DNA of 64,000 bases from Pyxicephalus adspersus (GCF_032062135.1 NC_092863.1:13581391-13645390); one strand, 5' to 3'; positions 1-11,227 are shown, counted from the first letter of the stretch. The notes: generated by a model from the sequence alone, not told the origin. Numbers and translations are program-made.

Positions 1-829
1 CCTGCAATCAGTGGTCACATTCACCCCTCTCATATTCTCATTCATTGGCCATCCAATCATTCACTCACTTATTCAGGGTAAATCTATACCATTACATAGT
101 ACATTCCACTTCCAAGGATTTGGACAAAGAAAATATAAAGATTGATTTGCATACCAATATACAACTTCAGATATTTATTATCCCTCAATGGTGAAGGATT
201 ATATGTTCACCAGACCAGTGTCTTTTTACTTTGACATTCACTTTGTATGTCGTTTTTAGTTTCCCCACGAGATACATAATTTTCTTTATTGAAATCTTCA
301 GGATACAATTTACCTTGTTACCTAATGGGTGAATAAGTCAAGCTTTTTGGAGTCATCACTATTAACCATTTCAGGAAAGATTTTAAGAACAGGACAGACC
401 TCATACTCTGGGATTGTTTCATCTGGTAGATATGTCACAAACACGACAATCTCAGGACTACCTTTAAACATGTCCTTGAAGGATTTAGATTTTATTCTCC
501 ATATACCATAACTCTCAGATGGACTAGTTGGTGTAAAATTCAAATAGGACTGTAGGGTCGTTTTCCTGGTTGTAGGTGGTGTGCACTAGTGAGTTAGAGA
601 TCTGGAAATGAAAGGAAAACTTGGACATGCAATTTTTTAATCTGTTTATGCAACTCTTGTTTATACAATAAGCAATGTAATAACCTCATCTCTTATGGAA
701 GAAAAATTCTATCCTACCAAACAATATTTGAAAATGATCCCCAGGGGTATGTCTAATAGACTTTAACATAAGGGGAAGGATTTTCACCCACAGAGACAGG
801 TATGTTCATAAAACTCAGCAAGACACTTT
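1..829. other. AT-rich non-coding stretch, possible distal part of a retroviral relic
   Basis: No host exon is recognisable. A 73-codon open frame lies on the minus strand at 322-543, but I cannot assign it to a family. Because a gag relic on the same strand lies just upstream in its own orientation (830-1560), this stretch would be where further gag or pol sequence should sit, so it may be more of the same decayed provirus. That link is inferred from position only. Confidence 0.3.
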
Positions 830-1560
830 TATTATCCCATTTTTATATTTCTTGATATGGCGTGTGAAACTTCTGTTCAATCTGGAGGCCTTACAAACCT
901 TCTGACATAACTTCCAGGGTCTGATTCTACTGATTCCACCAGGCAATATCTGCACACAATTTATTGTAACAGTTCTTGGCTGTGATTGAAGCAGTAGCAT
1001 AGACAACTGGCCAAGCCCCTATCCACAACTAATTTGAAATTGTTGAAATATAGCATACAGTCCTCTGTTGGTTTGAGGGTCAACCCATACATCTTGGACC
1101 ATGGTTGAGGTTGATAGACCGTTTTAATTTAACAAGGATTGTGTCCATGTGCATTCCTGTTGGCTACAATCAGGTGACACACTTCGAGAAATGCCAGTTT
1201 TATTGATTATTTCCTCAAAGTCCCCTCCTCCACAAATCCTTTAAATTATTTAAATGACATCACTACAATTTGCATTATAGCATGTCTGAACATACAAGAG
1301 CTCTTTAGCAAATTTCATTGGATCCGTTTCATCTCAGAGGGAGTCCAGGGAACATGTGTCACGGTTCCTGTGTTTCTCCCTTTACTACCATATATCACTT
1401 GCTCTCCTATAGGACAGATTGAGTTCTCCTGCAGGGGAGCAGTCAGCACCTAATAGGGCCTGGGGGCTTGTTTCAGAAATTGTCTGTTTGGGTATGGCTT
1501 TTTCTTCAAAATGCAGAGTACCCTAAAGCATGGCATTAAAGGCCACTTGGTATGCTGGAA
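830..1560 (-). pseudogene. Decayed endogenous retrovirus gag (capsid region)
   Basis: On the minus strand the conceptual translation shows retroviral Gag-like blocks scattered over more than one frame. A block reading HVPWTPSEMK (about 1330-1360) resembles the start of gamma-type capsid proteins, where a proline-tryptophan or proline-phenylalanine pair is followed by a short helix. About 40 bases on, in a different frame, comes DPMKFAKELL with a following CYNANCSDV (about 1254-1325), like the 'P-x-K-F-x-x-E-L' helix of gamma and epsilon retroviral capsids. Further down, a third open piece (815-1006) contains ILPGGISRI, which may be the late capsid segment. Stop codons and frame changes separate the blocks, so this is an old inactive copy. 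No intact protease, polymerase or envelope was recognised. The assignment rests on motif resemblance by eye. Confidence 0.5.
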
Positions 1561-2575
1561 CATTAAGGTGGCACTGACATTGCATTTGGAACAGACTGGA
1601 CTGGCATTTTTTTATTTCTTCCATTGCAAAGGAAACTAGAGCTTATGCTCCTAACATAAATCCCTGTGCCTTACCAGTGGCGGTGGGATTTGTGCCAAAG
1701 GTGCTGTAAGTCAAAGCACATCATATAAATGAAGGTATCTTGCACTTCAGACAGTAGAGGTTTCTTGTTTTACTTCCTGCAGGTGATCCCAGGTACAAAT
1801 TTGCCTATCCAGTAATTTGTAACTGCTTCATTTACATATTACTGCTGGACAATCTGTACTATTAGTGGGTCAAGATGGTTTTCCAGCAATTGCTTTAGGG
1901 GCCTAATTTATTTCAAGAGATCATTCTCTTGTTTTCCTCATCTTTTAAATCTCACACAGGTGAGTAATGCTACTAATGGAATACAGTCTCTTTATCGATC
2001 AGACCACCTCCTAGACATCGAACTAGTGATGTTTTCAAATACAATATCTATTCCTGGATAGGTTGCTCGATCTAAAAACTGTAGCAAACAATACCCACAT
2101 AAAGGCGCCGCATCTGGACTGCAAGAATGTATTATCATTTTCACTCCCAGTGAGGCTTTATAACCACACTTTACATCAGCCTATACAACATTCGCACTAA
2201 GTATTAGTTTATAGCAAGAAGTGCAGTTTAGGTAAAAATGAACTATCCCAGGTGAGCGAGTTGGTGGAAGAGAGCAAGGTAAAAACAGACATAAAAGGTA
2301 AAAAAAAGCTTATCATAAGTGTGCTGTGTCTGCTTTGACTGCACTCTCCTTAGCCGTAGTTGTCGCTCATCCAGGTGTTCAGTCTCAGTTCACCAGGCAC
2401 CAAAACTATCAAAGATGATTGCTTCTCTGCCTTTTGGGTAAGATCAAGTGTATCCGCCTTTGTCCCTAGGGGTGTCAAAGCTTTTTAAGCTGCGAGGGTG
2501 GAGAACCACATGATCTACCCAAGCAATTAGGTCCTGGTAAGTTACCCTCTTCAAAGGGAAGAAAGGCGGGTCACA
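1561..2575. other. Non-coding stretch upstream (in minus orientation) of the gag relic
   Basis: No convincing exon was found. For a minus-strand provirus this would hold the leader and 5' LTR. Near 2370-2405 the minus strand reads TTTTGGTGCCTGGTGAAC. It starts like a tRNA primer-binding site (TGG-TGCC) but diverges after seven bases, so I do not call it one. No paired LTR was identified. Confidence 0.3.
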
Positions 2576-3127
2576 GTGTCAATGCGCAGCCCTCATGTAC
2601 CAAGACAGGACATCGCCACTTTCCTGAAGAGGTTTTGCACCATGTTGAAGGAACCAACCCACATCTGGGGCGCCAACGGCTTCTGGACAGGAAAATGTGG
2701 CCTGACATGCAAACTGAGGGGAGTCGCCACCACAGAGGACCTCCTGCACTTGGTACAGTGCATCAACCTCGGGCCGTGTCCAGGGATCCTGCACTACGAG
2801 GACATGCCAAGAACCTGCAGAAGATGCGGGGTAGCTGGCCACATAAGTAAGAATTGCTTTGAATTGCCCCGTTACCTTTTGCAGGCTCTGCAGTCGTGCC
2901 ACCTGGCACAAGTCCAAGGATTGCCCGAGGACTAAGATCTGTAATCACTGCGGAGAACAGGATCACCTGTATAGAGTGCCCCAAACGGACAAGGTCTATG
3001 CGGGAGTACTCCGAGGCGCAGGAACAGCAGGCACCACCGGGGGTATCAACAGAAACAGACCATCTCCCAGAGGGGAAAGAGGTGAGCATGGGCCCCCAGA
3101 TGGCCAGGGGCAAGCTGCTTCCCTAAC
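2576..3127 (+). pseudogene. Broken L1/Tx1-type LINE ORF1 with CCHC zinc knuckles
   Basis: The plus strand encodes a nucleic-acid-binding ORF1-like protein split over at least two frames. The first piece (2576-2935) contains VPRQDIATFLKRFC, then a WTGK segment, and ends with the zinc knuckle CRRCGVAGHISKNC (CX2CX4HX4C). A shift near 2860 moves the reading frame, after which CRLCSRATWHKSKDC and the start of a third knuckle (CNHCGEQDH) are seen. The end of the third knuckle (CPKRTRS) lies in yet another frame. Three tandem knuckles after a basic RNA-binding-like region are typical of Tx1/L1-clade ORF1 proteins of frogs and fish; database entries often label such copies as ZCCHC3-like. The frameshifts make it non-functional. 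An ORF2 does not follow, so the copy is fragmentary. Confidence 0.6.
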
Positions 3128-3310
3128 CTGCTCCTACCCCGGGCCCTCCACCTCCCAGGCCCCCACCCCAGCCACAAACCTCCCCCAGGTCCACTGGACC
3201 CACTCCCAAGCCCCAACCCACCCCTAGGAATCGCCCCACACCCTTCCTACCCACAGTCCAAGCCCCTGCCCAGGCCCAACCCCCCTCCCCACAGGCCCAG
3301 GCCATGACAT
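3128..3310. repeat. C-rich, proline-like low-complexity tract
   Basis: This interval is strongly C-rich with repeated CCCA and CCCAGGCCC units. It continues the broken LINE ORF1 as proline-rich low-complexity sequence. The minus strand carries many G runs and could form G-quadruplexes. No gene is supported. Confidence 0.5.
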
Positions 3311-3354
3311 GAGCACAGCCCTGGGATTCCTCCTGACAGTGAGGGATTGCAGGC

Positions 3355-3741
3355 CACTAGGAGTTAAATGAGGACAAGGCTCTCCATTCACCTCTAGTGC
3401 TCTTTGATTGGCTGAAGTTTTATGATTCTCAGCCATTCAGCACTAGACAGGAATGGGGAGACTTGTGCCCATTCATCTCTAGTGCTCTGTGATTGGCTGA
3501 GAAATAGGAAACCCTGATGACAGCTCAAGCATCATCAGCATTTGCCTTTCCTCAGCCAACCAGGGAGAAGAGCAATCATCGGAGCTCTGCAATGCTGACA
3601 GCTCCGCTCCCCTGATTGCTCCCGCAGCCCTAAAGGAGCTGTAGTATGTGTTATAGATATATAACGCATGTCACAGCTCCTCTAGGTAAGTGTATTTTTT
3701 TTTGTTTTGGGGGACTTTTGGGTTTAGTTCCTCTTTAATGG
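3355..3741. mobile_element. TTAA-type MITE-like repeat
   Basis: The right end reads GGGTTTAGTTCCTCTTTAA (ending about 3739), matching the ends of other repeats in this window that finish in TTTAGTTCTGCTTTAA. The left border is weak (TTAAATGAGGAC near 3363). Inside are two diverged copies of 'ccattcatctctagtgctctgtgattggctga' type sequence and a GGAGCTCTGC..CAGCTCCGCT segment that recurs at 28480-28925. TTAA target sites are known for Kolobok and piggyBac superfamilies; which one applies is not determined. Confidence 0.45.
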
Positions 3742-3840
3742 GAGCGCAGAGCCACCCAGGATACCTACGTCATGCATCCCGGAGGGCTCTGGGTGCTCCT
3801 TCTGGTCAATCTCGGACATGAGGGTGAAAGTGATGCCAAT
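3742..3840. repeat. Palindromic repeat, copy 1 of 2
   Basis: The segment runs from GGGAGCGCAGAGCC through TACGTCATGCATCCCGG to GGGCTCTGGGTGCTCC. It is closely repeated at 4309-4400. The two halves are complementary (GAGCC..GGCTC), giving an imperfect palindrome about 45 bases long. It probably belongs to the interior of a non-autonomous transposon. Confidence 0.5.
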
Positions 3841-4302
3841 CTCACGCATGTGCAGTGATATAAGTTGTTTGGGTTTCATTAGTTAGACGTTTGTTATGTT
3901 CTTGAAATATTAACAATCACTATGAACAGATAATTTGTAATTTATATATATTTATAATTTGGTAATAAAGTGTCATAAAAAAACTAAGGGTAGTTGCAAT
4001 ATACAAAACAGCCACAAGATTGTGTACCTTCTGTGGACTCTATAGGTTGATGAGAAGCTGTTCAGCCAAGCAGATTTTTATGAGGGGGAAATCAAGCAAT
4101 CTAAATGAAGGGATCACTAGAGAGAAGATCCTATAACAGAATAATATAGGTCTATGTAACGATTCTGTCAATTAGTTATCACATTAGCTATACATAAGAG
4201 ACAGCTAATGCGGTTCTAAAAAAATTACAAAGACAAAATGTACTCACAGTTTGCTAGTTTAGGGCGAGCCCGTAGCAGCGTCCAGACAGAGTCAATCGAA
4301 AA
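3841..4302. other. AT-rich interspersed sequence, nothing recognised
   Basis: I see no exon, RNA gene or clear repeat border here. It separates the two palindromic repeat copies. Confidence 0.4.
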
Positions 4303-4740
4303 TTAATGAGAGCGCAGAGCCTCCTGGGATACTTACGTCACGCATCCCGGGAGGCTCTTGGGTGCTCCTTTTGCACGTCAGAGCAGGAGGAGCCTTTTCG
4401 TCAAAAGGGGAAAAAATTGACGATCTGAGCAGTGAGATCAGCAAGTTTTTTTCCCATGTCACTCGATCTCGCGCCTGGGTTGGTAGAGATAGGAAGAAGA
4501 ACCTGGTAGAAGAGGAGAAGATGGCGGCGCCCGGAGCATTGGCCCGAAGACAGATGCTGGGACGGGACACACCTGCGCAGTACAAGATTGGGTGACGTTT
4601 CAAGAAGATGGAGGCGCCCGACACAAACGAAGAGGAATAGCAGGACGACGCAGGACCGGAGGAAGAACCAGCCCCATTGAGGGATCTGCAGGAATAAAGG
4701 TAAGTGTGATTTTTTTTGTTTTCAGTTTAGTTCTGCTTTA
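4303..4740. mobile_element. Repeat with palindromic head and TTAA-type right end
   Basis: The stretch starts with the second copy of the GAGCGCAGAGCC palindrome and ends with GTTTTCAGTTTAGTTCTGCTTTAA-type sequence at 4720-4740. Copy 1 near 3740 lies just right of another TTAA-type end, so the order of blocks differs between the two places. GC content and CpG are higher than in the flanks (4309-4690). A 77-codon open frame (4362-4595) has no recognisable domain and is not called. Confidence 0.4.
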
Positions 4741-5044
4741 ACACACACATAACCTAGTTACTACCAGGTTACTACGGAATGATTTGGGCTGTAAGCACGC
4801 TTTTATTTACAAAAATGTGCATTTTAGCCTGAAAAATGTAATAAAAATTGGAGAAGAATGAGCTCCCACCTCACACTCTACATGTTTGTTCTCTTTAGAT
4901 TTGCTCATACTGGGCCCCTTCCTAAAAGAGGGATGTAAATGTTTTTTTTTTTTAATTACACCTTTAACTCTTCTATGGACAGAGTTATTTCCTGTTCTAC
5001 AGGTAATAGAAATTGTTAACATAAAATATATTTCAACACCTCAC

Positions 5045-5390
5045 ACCTTACCAACTTCTTCCGCCATTTTCTATGTCGCTAGACTCCAACAGTCACGTGA
5101 CAAGAGGAGGCTACGCGGCTCTGCAGAGGTTTCTTGCGTGGTGACGTTGCTGCACGCAGTACGTAATATGTCTGTGGAGACTTGCCCTGTCCAACCCCTG
5201 AGCACACGGTAGGTGTGCCGAAGCCTGCCCGGGGTGGCAATTCCTCCGCGGGTGAATGTGAAGAACTTCAGTTTGTCTCTCTGAGTTGGTGCAGATCAAT
5301 AACGGAGAAGGAGGAGGAAATTAGCGAGCCGTGACTTCATAGTGAAGCGGCGCTGTTTTCAGTTTGTCCAACAGGTGGCGCTGTGACCAA
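5045..5390. promoter_or_regulatory. CpG-rich promoter-like region with a palindromic E-box
   Basis: This is one of the few CpG-dense patches in the window (ACGCGG, GACGTTGC, CCGCGGG, GCGGCGC). It contains GTCACGTGAC at about 5091-5100, a perfect palindromic CACGTG site bound by USF and TFE-type bHLH-ZIP factors. A potential splice donor (CACACG|GTAGGT) at about 5212 follows a short open frame starting with ATG at 5168. The region could be a promoter and first exon of a gene whose other exons I cannot see, or a GC-rich repeat. No downstream exon could be tied to it. Confidence 0.3.
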
Positions 5391-5826
5391 GCACAATAAT
5401 AGAGTAGGTGAACTTACTGCTTCCTATAGGGGGGGTGGGGAGCATGGAGGCTCTGACCCCAGGTAGGGGGCAATATATTGGGGTTGCCTCTGTATGTCTA
5501 GAGCATGGAGTATAGTCCTCTGCACCAACATGGCCCAGGTGACCACTGTCTCCTAGCAGAAAACCCAATATTTTGCAGTTGTGGTGGGAACAGAGGGATA
5601 AACATTAGTTATAATGCTGCACAGCGTCAACAGCGGAAACCCAGCATTTCTTGCATCATCCCAGCACAGCCAATCAAGATGCCTGAAGAACAACTCAATA
5701 TTGACATCAGAATCAGGGTTGTATCATTGCAAAATCCTTTGGACCATTTCCTAAAACTAGATCCTATTTACATTGCTTTCACTGTAATCTCATAGTATAT
5801 TGAGTCATATCATGATACGTATTAAA

Positions 5827-5992
5827 CCTGATTTATTACAGTTCGCTACTCATGGGAGAACCTGGGAGATTCAGCAAACCTGGACATATTTGTAAACTAA
5901 GAGCAAAACATTTCCCATTCCAGGTTAGCTGGAACACCCAGGTTCTCCTATGATAGATTATCTTCTCCAGTCTTGGAAAGCTAAAATAAATG
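5827..5992. mobile_element. Palindromic MITE family P, copy A
   Basis: The copy opens with CCTGATTTATTA and closes with CTTGGAAAGCTAAAATAAAT. Its halves are near-complementary: GGAGAACCTGGG on the left pairs with CCCAGGTTCTCC on the right, and AGCAAACCTGGA pairs with CCAGGTTAGCT. The same plan recurs at 20915-21138, 23548-23762 and 33651-33784. It has no coding capacity. Confidence 0.6.
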
Positions 5993-6043
5993 TATCACCA
6001 CCCTAATAAAAATGTTCTGGGAGCGGCCTTCTATCCCCTATAC

Positions 6044-6376
6044 CAGTGGTCGCCAACCTTTTTTTGGTCCCGCAAACCACTAAAATTACCAGCTCCTGAC
6101 AGTAGCCGGTTGTCAATCAAAGTGGGAGAAACCTCCCCCATAGTGATGTCATTATAACATAACCCCGCCCACTCCGCCATCGCAGATCTGAGCCTGTGAT
6201 GGGAGAGTGGGGGGATTGTATCCAGACACACAGCCCACCCACTTCCCTGAGCCTGGGATTTGTAGGGAGGACGTAGTCTGCGTTTCTGGCCGGTGCGCCC
6301 CGCTAGCGGGGTCCTTCTTCTGACCTGCTCGGGGGTGCACCGGCCAGAGCTGCAGACCACCGGTTGGCGACCGCTG
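6044..6376. mobile_element. hAT-type MITE with 8-bp target duplication (copy 1)
   Basis: The terminal inverted repeats are CAGTGGTCGCCAACC on the left and GGTTGGCGACCGCTG on the right. The flanking 8-mers ccctatac (6036-6043) and ccctattc (6377-6384) match at seven of eight positions, as expected for the 8-bp duplication made by hAT transposases. The interior is GC-rich and non-coding. The 109-codon minus-strand open frame overlapping it is treated as chance. A related copy lies at 59966-60289. Confidence 0.75.
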
Positions 6377-6384
6377 CCCTATTC

Positions 6385-7342
6385 TTCAATGAGATCTTCT
6401 CTTACTTCCTGCTGTATGTTCTGGCACAAGAAGTGAAATCTCCCAGATAGAAAAATGTTTCTACTCTGCATGGAATAGCATTGACACAGCCAGCCAAGTT
6501 GTTTTGTTTTGTTTTTAGTGTTGGCATCACTTGACCACAGTAGGTCAGCTTATTGTGTACAATCGTCCGGTTGCCAGTCACCTTGTTTTTCAACAACTTG
6601 GGTGGTTAGGGATTCACAACCCTTCCAATAAAACCTCTCCGTATCTTCTGTGCCAACAGAAACAACATTGTTTGCATTTCCTCACCATCGGCAGTGTGTG
6701 CAAGAAGCGGTATGTGCAGGAAGATGGACACGTGAGTGTTTAAAGGAGGTAAAAGCCTGGCATGTATGAGCAGAGGCCTTGTGAAAGCTTTTGTATGGAC
6801 ATTCTAACTATTGCAGGTCTGTATTATATATAAGACTTATTACCTGCTCCTTCAGCTTCATATGTAATGATACATTATATACAGATAAATTACATACAAA
6901 ACACAACAGCTTGATGTAAACGGTTTCAGTGGTAATCCATAGATTATTATACGTTAATATGGTATGTTTGATGCAGCCTCTGCTTCCTGGTTGTACCTGG
7001 TAATCCTCAGGGCTGACTGCTAATTCACAGCTACTTCAGACGCTAGATCACTGGAAATTTTAATTAGCGATCATTTCCAGCGACAGTAGGCATGAAGGAG
7101 CACTGTACAGATCACACAGTTTGCACATTCGGTAGCTTCTTACAAGGGAACAGCTTGGGCTGCAGCATTTTCTCCAAGAGCCACCATGCTTTGCTGCAAC
7201 TGCGCAATGGTCATCGCCTACTGCCTCAGCAATTCGGGAAAATGAGCCTGGCCCTTTATGGGTCACCTTTTCAGGTTTACATGCAAACTTTCCTCTGCTG
7301 AGCTGCCGCCCGCTTACGAGCACCACTTGTGACATTGGGGGT
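6385..7342. other. Intergenic, nothing recognised
   Basis: Short open frames occur on both strands, but none shows a domain, splice context or a plausible start. No RNA gene or repeat border was identified. Confidence 0.4.
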
Positions 7343-7743
7343 TTAAGGCTACGTACACATGCGCAATAATTATCGTTGGAAACAAACTATTATCGTCCGA
7401 TAATCATTAACAAAAAAGGTGAACGACAATGAATGAGAAATGTCGCTGGAAACAAACGACCGTCCCTGCAGATCTGATTGTGTGATCGTTTACTATCGTG
7501 TGTATGTCATTCAGTGATGGTGGATTGTTCTTTGGTACACACCACGCCATTGTTCAAACGATCGTATCTACTGTGTGTACATTATTAGTGGATAATCTTT
7601 GAACGTCACTTATCGTAACGTTACAGCACGCACAGAATTGTGCACAGTACGATTGTTCAAAATAATTGTGAATATTCGTTGATTGGTTGTTAATCGTTCG
7701 TTCTCTAACGATAAATATTGTACGAGTGTAGGTTCATTAAGCC
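7343..7743. mobile_element. Non-autonomous DNA transposon (GGCTACGTACACA type), copy 1
   Basis: The left end reads TTAAGGCTACGTACACATG followed by CAATAATTATCGTTGG. The reverse complement of the right end (about 7700-7735) reads CCTACACTCGTACAATATTTATCGTT-like sequence, giving long diverged inverted termini. The interior is full of ATCGTT and AACGAT words in both orientations. A second member with the same GGCTACGTACACATG start lies at 56186-56509. No transposase is encoded. Confidence 0.55.
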
Positions 7744-8715
7744 TCTGCTCCAGCACAGTTTGTAAAAGCAATAGAAGTCTCTTTTTATACCGAAATAAAC
7801 AACATTCTTTAGCAAAACAAACAAAAACTTAAATAGCTTACCATCTCAGACTCGGACATAAATCCCAACTAATGGCAGGTTACCACACCTTACTCCCAAA
7901 TCCAGGTCATACAGTCTCATCTCCCAGAACTCCCTGGGATATCATCTACACATGCCAGCCAAGTTAACCCCTAAACACCAGGTCCTGTATGGGTTTCTCC
8001 TGGGGTGGAAGGAAAGGGCCAAACCACCCTTTCTTTTCATTCCAGGACCCTGGAACACCTATTACCAGACATGCAACCCTTGGTTGCCATACTAGCCCTA
8101 GGCTCCTTTCCCAGTATTCTGCCACCTCTCTAAGGGGGCCAAAAGCCAAAAAAATGGGAGACATACACCGCCTGTCCAGGATTTATTGCTTTATAGAGGA
8201 TATTTCCGGATATCAGTTGCCATCATGGCACCTCAAGATTGCACATCCCTATAAATAAATCATTGTCACTGCTTGCTCCATCACTTGCAAAGGTGAACCT
8301 CATAAATTATCATTTCCTACAGAAAGTGTTTCATACTTACTACAAGGAAAAGCCTGGCTGGTTTGTCACAGGGTCGGTGGGATTTCAGTGCTTCCCAGGT
8401 TGTGTCACGTATACTCAGCTGCATCCTGCACCTTTCACACCTTCATTCATATGGTCTGCAGGAAGTTGGTGCCATATGTCAGGAACTCACAGTAGTTATA
8501 TGTGGAAACTAATGATTAAAAAAAGTTACTGAATCCCTCCTAGGCTGTGTTAGTTATTTCTTATATCAGAAAAATAGAAAACTGATTGCCAATATTTAGC
8601 TAATATTGTTCATTCCTGACTGTCTTTATACCATCATACAAGCATCTCAAATTTATAGATAACTTGCTGCAGGATTGCATAGGGATTTTGTCAACCTAGG
8701 AAAGGACATTTTCAG
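7744..8715. other. Intergenic, nothing recognised
   Basis: Short open frames at 7989-8258 and 8239-8532 lack recognisable domains or splice signals. I see no RNA gene or repeat border. Confidence 0.35.
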
Positions 8716-8719
8716 ATAT

Positions 8720-8755
<36 letters not shown>

Positions 8756-8756
8756 G
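8716..8756. repeat. (TA)n microsatellite
   Basis: About 40 bases of alternating TA, with a single AA interruption in the middle. Confidence 0.9.
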
Positions 8757-9560
8757 AGATCTCCTTTTATTTTCATTATCTGTTTTACATTTTTTCCTAT
8801 CTTTTTAAAGGTTTGTAGGTGATGATTTTTTTTCTGCCATTCAGTGTTTTGTAGGGATGAATAGAGATCCATAGACAGCCACTAAAAATTGTCAAAGCTG
8901 CAAGAGAAATGTGTTTCTATAGATCTCAGATATTTGTCTTTCTAGGGTTGCAAAAGCTTTTGGTTTCCATGTAAAAATAACTGACCTGACTAGTTCATGT
9001 CCAGGAGAAAGCAGCCATCATTGCCTGGCAGTCTCCACCCTTTATCTACAGGTGTCTCAATCACAAACGTGATCCAGCATACAGAAAACATTGCTGGTTG
9101 TCTGAGAGGTGAGTGATTCAAAGATAAAACTTTTTAAGTCTCATGTTGTTTGGCAATCTTTTCATGTGTGTTTTACCTATTGCGTGTAGCTTGTGCTTAT
9201 TGATTTGTCAGGGTGAGTGTACAAAATTCATTAAAAAAAAATAACTGCTAGTTTATTTGGTGTCAAATGCCCTAAGTTTGATTATCAACTTCTGTTTTCA
9301 GCATAGTAGAGCCAATGCTGTAATTTTAATAGCTGCTGCCAGAAAGGGAATAAGGGGCATGTTTGTAATATCAGGTCCTGATAACTTTTGCACTGCTGGA
9401 ACTTTTAGGGGGTCTATATAGGGCCCAAAAATGTCTGCTGGCAGTCCTGGGATGAATTGAACACTGTTATCTTGGATGTATTGTGTTAATGCACATTTTG
9501 TTATAAATGGGCTGTCAATGCATTACAATCAACCAGAAAACATTAAATATTATTGCACAG
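8757..9560. other. Intergenic, nothing recognised
   Basis: AT-rich unique-looking sequence without a supportable exon, RNA gene or repeat border. Confidence 0.35.
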
Positions 9561-9832
9561 TGTTTATTTAGTGCCATCCTATTACACAGCCCTTTACAAA
9601 GTCTATAGTCATGTTGCTAGCTGTCCCTACCATTGTCATTAACACCATTTGAGGTCAATTGTGGGGAGATACCAATGACCCTAGCCACATGTTTTTGGAA
9701 TGTGGGAAGAAACCCATGCAAACATGGGAGAACCTGCAAACTCCATGCAGATAGTGTCCTAGCTGAGATTTCAATCTGGGACCTAGTTCTGCAAAGGCCG
9801 TAGTGCTTACATTTGAGCCACCATGCTGCCCT
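9561..9832 (-). mobile_element. tRNA-like SINE, minus orientation
   Basis: Read on the minus strand, the element starts with GGGCAGCATGGTGGCTCAAA and then shows a B-box-like stretch, a conserved body ending in GTTTGCAGGTTCTCCCATG, and the tail in which AGGGACAGCTAGCAAC precedes ACTAAATAAACA. The start resembles a Pol III A box. The same body is seen at 14746-14975 and 47214-47600 on the plus strand. It is a SINE, not a functional tRNA gene. Confidence 0.65.
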
Positions 9833-10017
9833 ATATTACTTTCAATATTGCATTGCACACAAATCATACGGTATGAATGTTATAGGTACTTTGCTGTGCA
9901 TTGGTCATTTATTTATAGTGTGCTAAGGTGTATTTATAATATATGGCATTGTGTTGCATGCATTTTGAAGGGTGCAATGGGTGATTTAGGAAAGCAGTTT
10001 TCTGCATTGTTTGATAG

Positions 10018-10325
10018 CAGGGGGTGTCAATTTCTGGCCTGCGGGCCAAATTTGGCCTGCAACGTCCTTTTTTGGCTCCCAAAGGAATCCTAAATATGAA
10101 TTGCGGCTGGCCAGCCACTGCATTGAAATGGCGGCGCTACTACAATTCCCAGCATCACTCACGTCTATAGACCAGCAGCCTCTCTGCGTATGCGTGGCCC
10201 CGCATTGGACTGTTTTATAGACGCAGGAAATTGTAGAAGCGGTGCTATTTCAGTTTCAAGTTTGGATGCAACTTAGTCTAAGTTTTTAATTTTGGCCTAC
10301 TGTGTATTTGAGTTTGACACACCCG
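10018..10325. mobile_element. hAT-type MITE (CAGGGGTGTCAAAC family)
   Basis: The left end reads CAGGGGGTGTCAATTTCTGG and is followed by GCGGGCCAAATTTGGCC. The right end is GAGTTTGACACACCCG, nearly its reverse complement. These ends are characteristic of a widespread vertebrate hAT MITE group. A clean 8-bp target duplication is not visible. Non-coding. Confidence 0.65.
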
Positions 10326-11227
10326 GTCCATAGGAAGTCTATTTGCAATGTTTCCTAGCTAGACCATCTTGATCTGCGTTGTAATGCAAGGGAGTCTTGT
10401 ACTGGCCCCTCATTACAGTAGATGGCATCTAAATACTGACAGGATGTGCTTCTACTTCTAGTTCCTCGAATGCACCCTGACTTCTCCTTCAACCAGAAAG
10501 ACAGACGTCTGGAGAGATATCCCAATAACACACACGCACACAATATGGTCTTAGGAATAGTCTCTGATCTTTACTTGTCAAGGCGGTCTTTTTATACACA
10601 TTGGTACAAGGGAGTTGTGTTATTTACGTACAGCTATTTAAGTTTTAGCCATATATAGTGTCACTTGATACATTGCAAGGCATACATTGTACTTCAAAAA
10701 GCTTTTGTCATCTGGTTACATAGTAGACACAAATAGAAATACAACTAGTATATACTACAAGTATATGGCTTATATTAACATTAATTAGCTATACAGTCCT
10801 TACTTAACCCTTCAAATACCAGTTGTAATTTCCATGAAAAGTTTATCTGGGCGCCTCAAACCCTCTGATAACATACAGCTCTTACCAAACAGTCAATAGG
10901 AAGTCATTACATTGGAGAACATATGACAGCTCTTATTCATGTGTACCTTCAGCTTTTTTTATACTCTATAGAGTTGGGAAAAGTTTGCTGTGCTGTGAAG
11001 TTTTTGTACCTGCTCATCCCCTGTATCTGATTTTCTGACTATTGTTCCCAAGAAAGTAGGTGACGGTAAATATAATTTTATGCTTGTCATGGGAATAGCT
11101 GGTGATGGAACATATTTCAATAGGGACAGCTGGTTAAGAGGGGATTTCTCCTCATTTTGTAGAGTTCCCACTTCTTGTTGGTGTCTCTGAAAGAGGAGGT
11201 GAAATATTCCCAATAATATTTCCCCCA
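10326..11227. other. Intergenic, nothing recognised
   Basis: No exon or repeat border was recognised. The block 10500-10800 has a CACACACGCACACA run and AT-rich sequence that could be an old LTR, but nothing supports that beyond composition. Confidence 0.3.

Noticed and set aside
2579..3113. Minus-strand frames opposite the LINE ORF1
   Set aside because: They are shadows of the plus-strand zinc-knuckle reading, which alone shows conserved motifs.
5505..5795. 96-codon plus-strand frame
   Set aside because: No domain, no splice context and composition like the flanking AT-rich DNA.
6031..6360. 109-codon minus-strand frame
   Set aside because: It lies almost wholly within the hAT MITE defined by inverted repeats and target duplications, and has no domain.
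8716..8756. CRISPR-like array or structured tandem array
   Set aside because: Simple dinucleotide repeats only; there is no spacer-repeat pattern anywhere in the window and the genome is eukaryotic.
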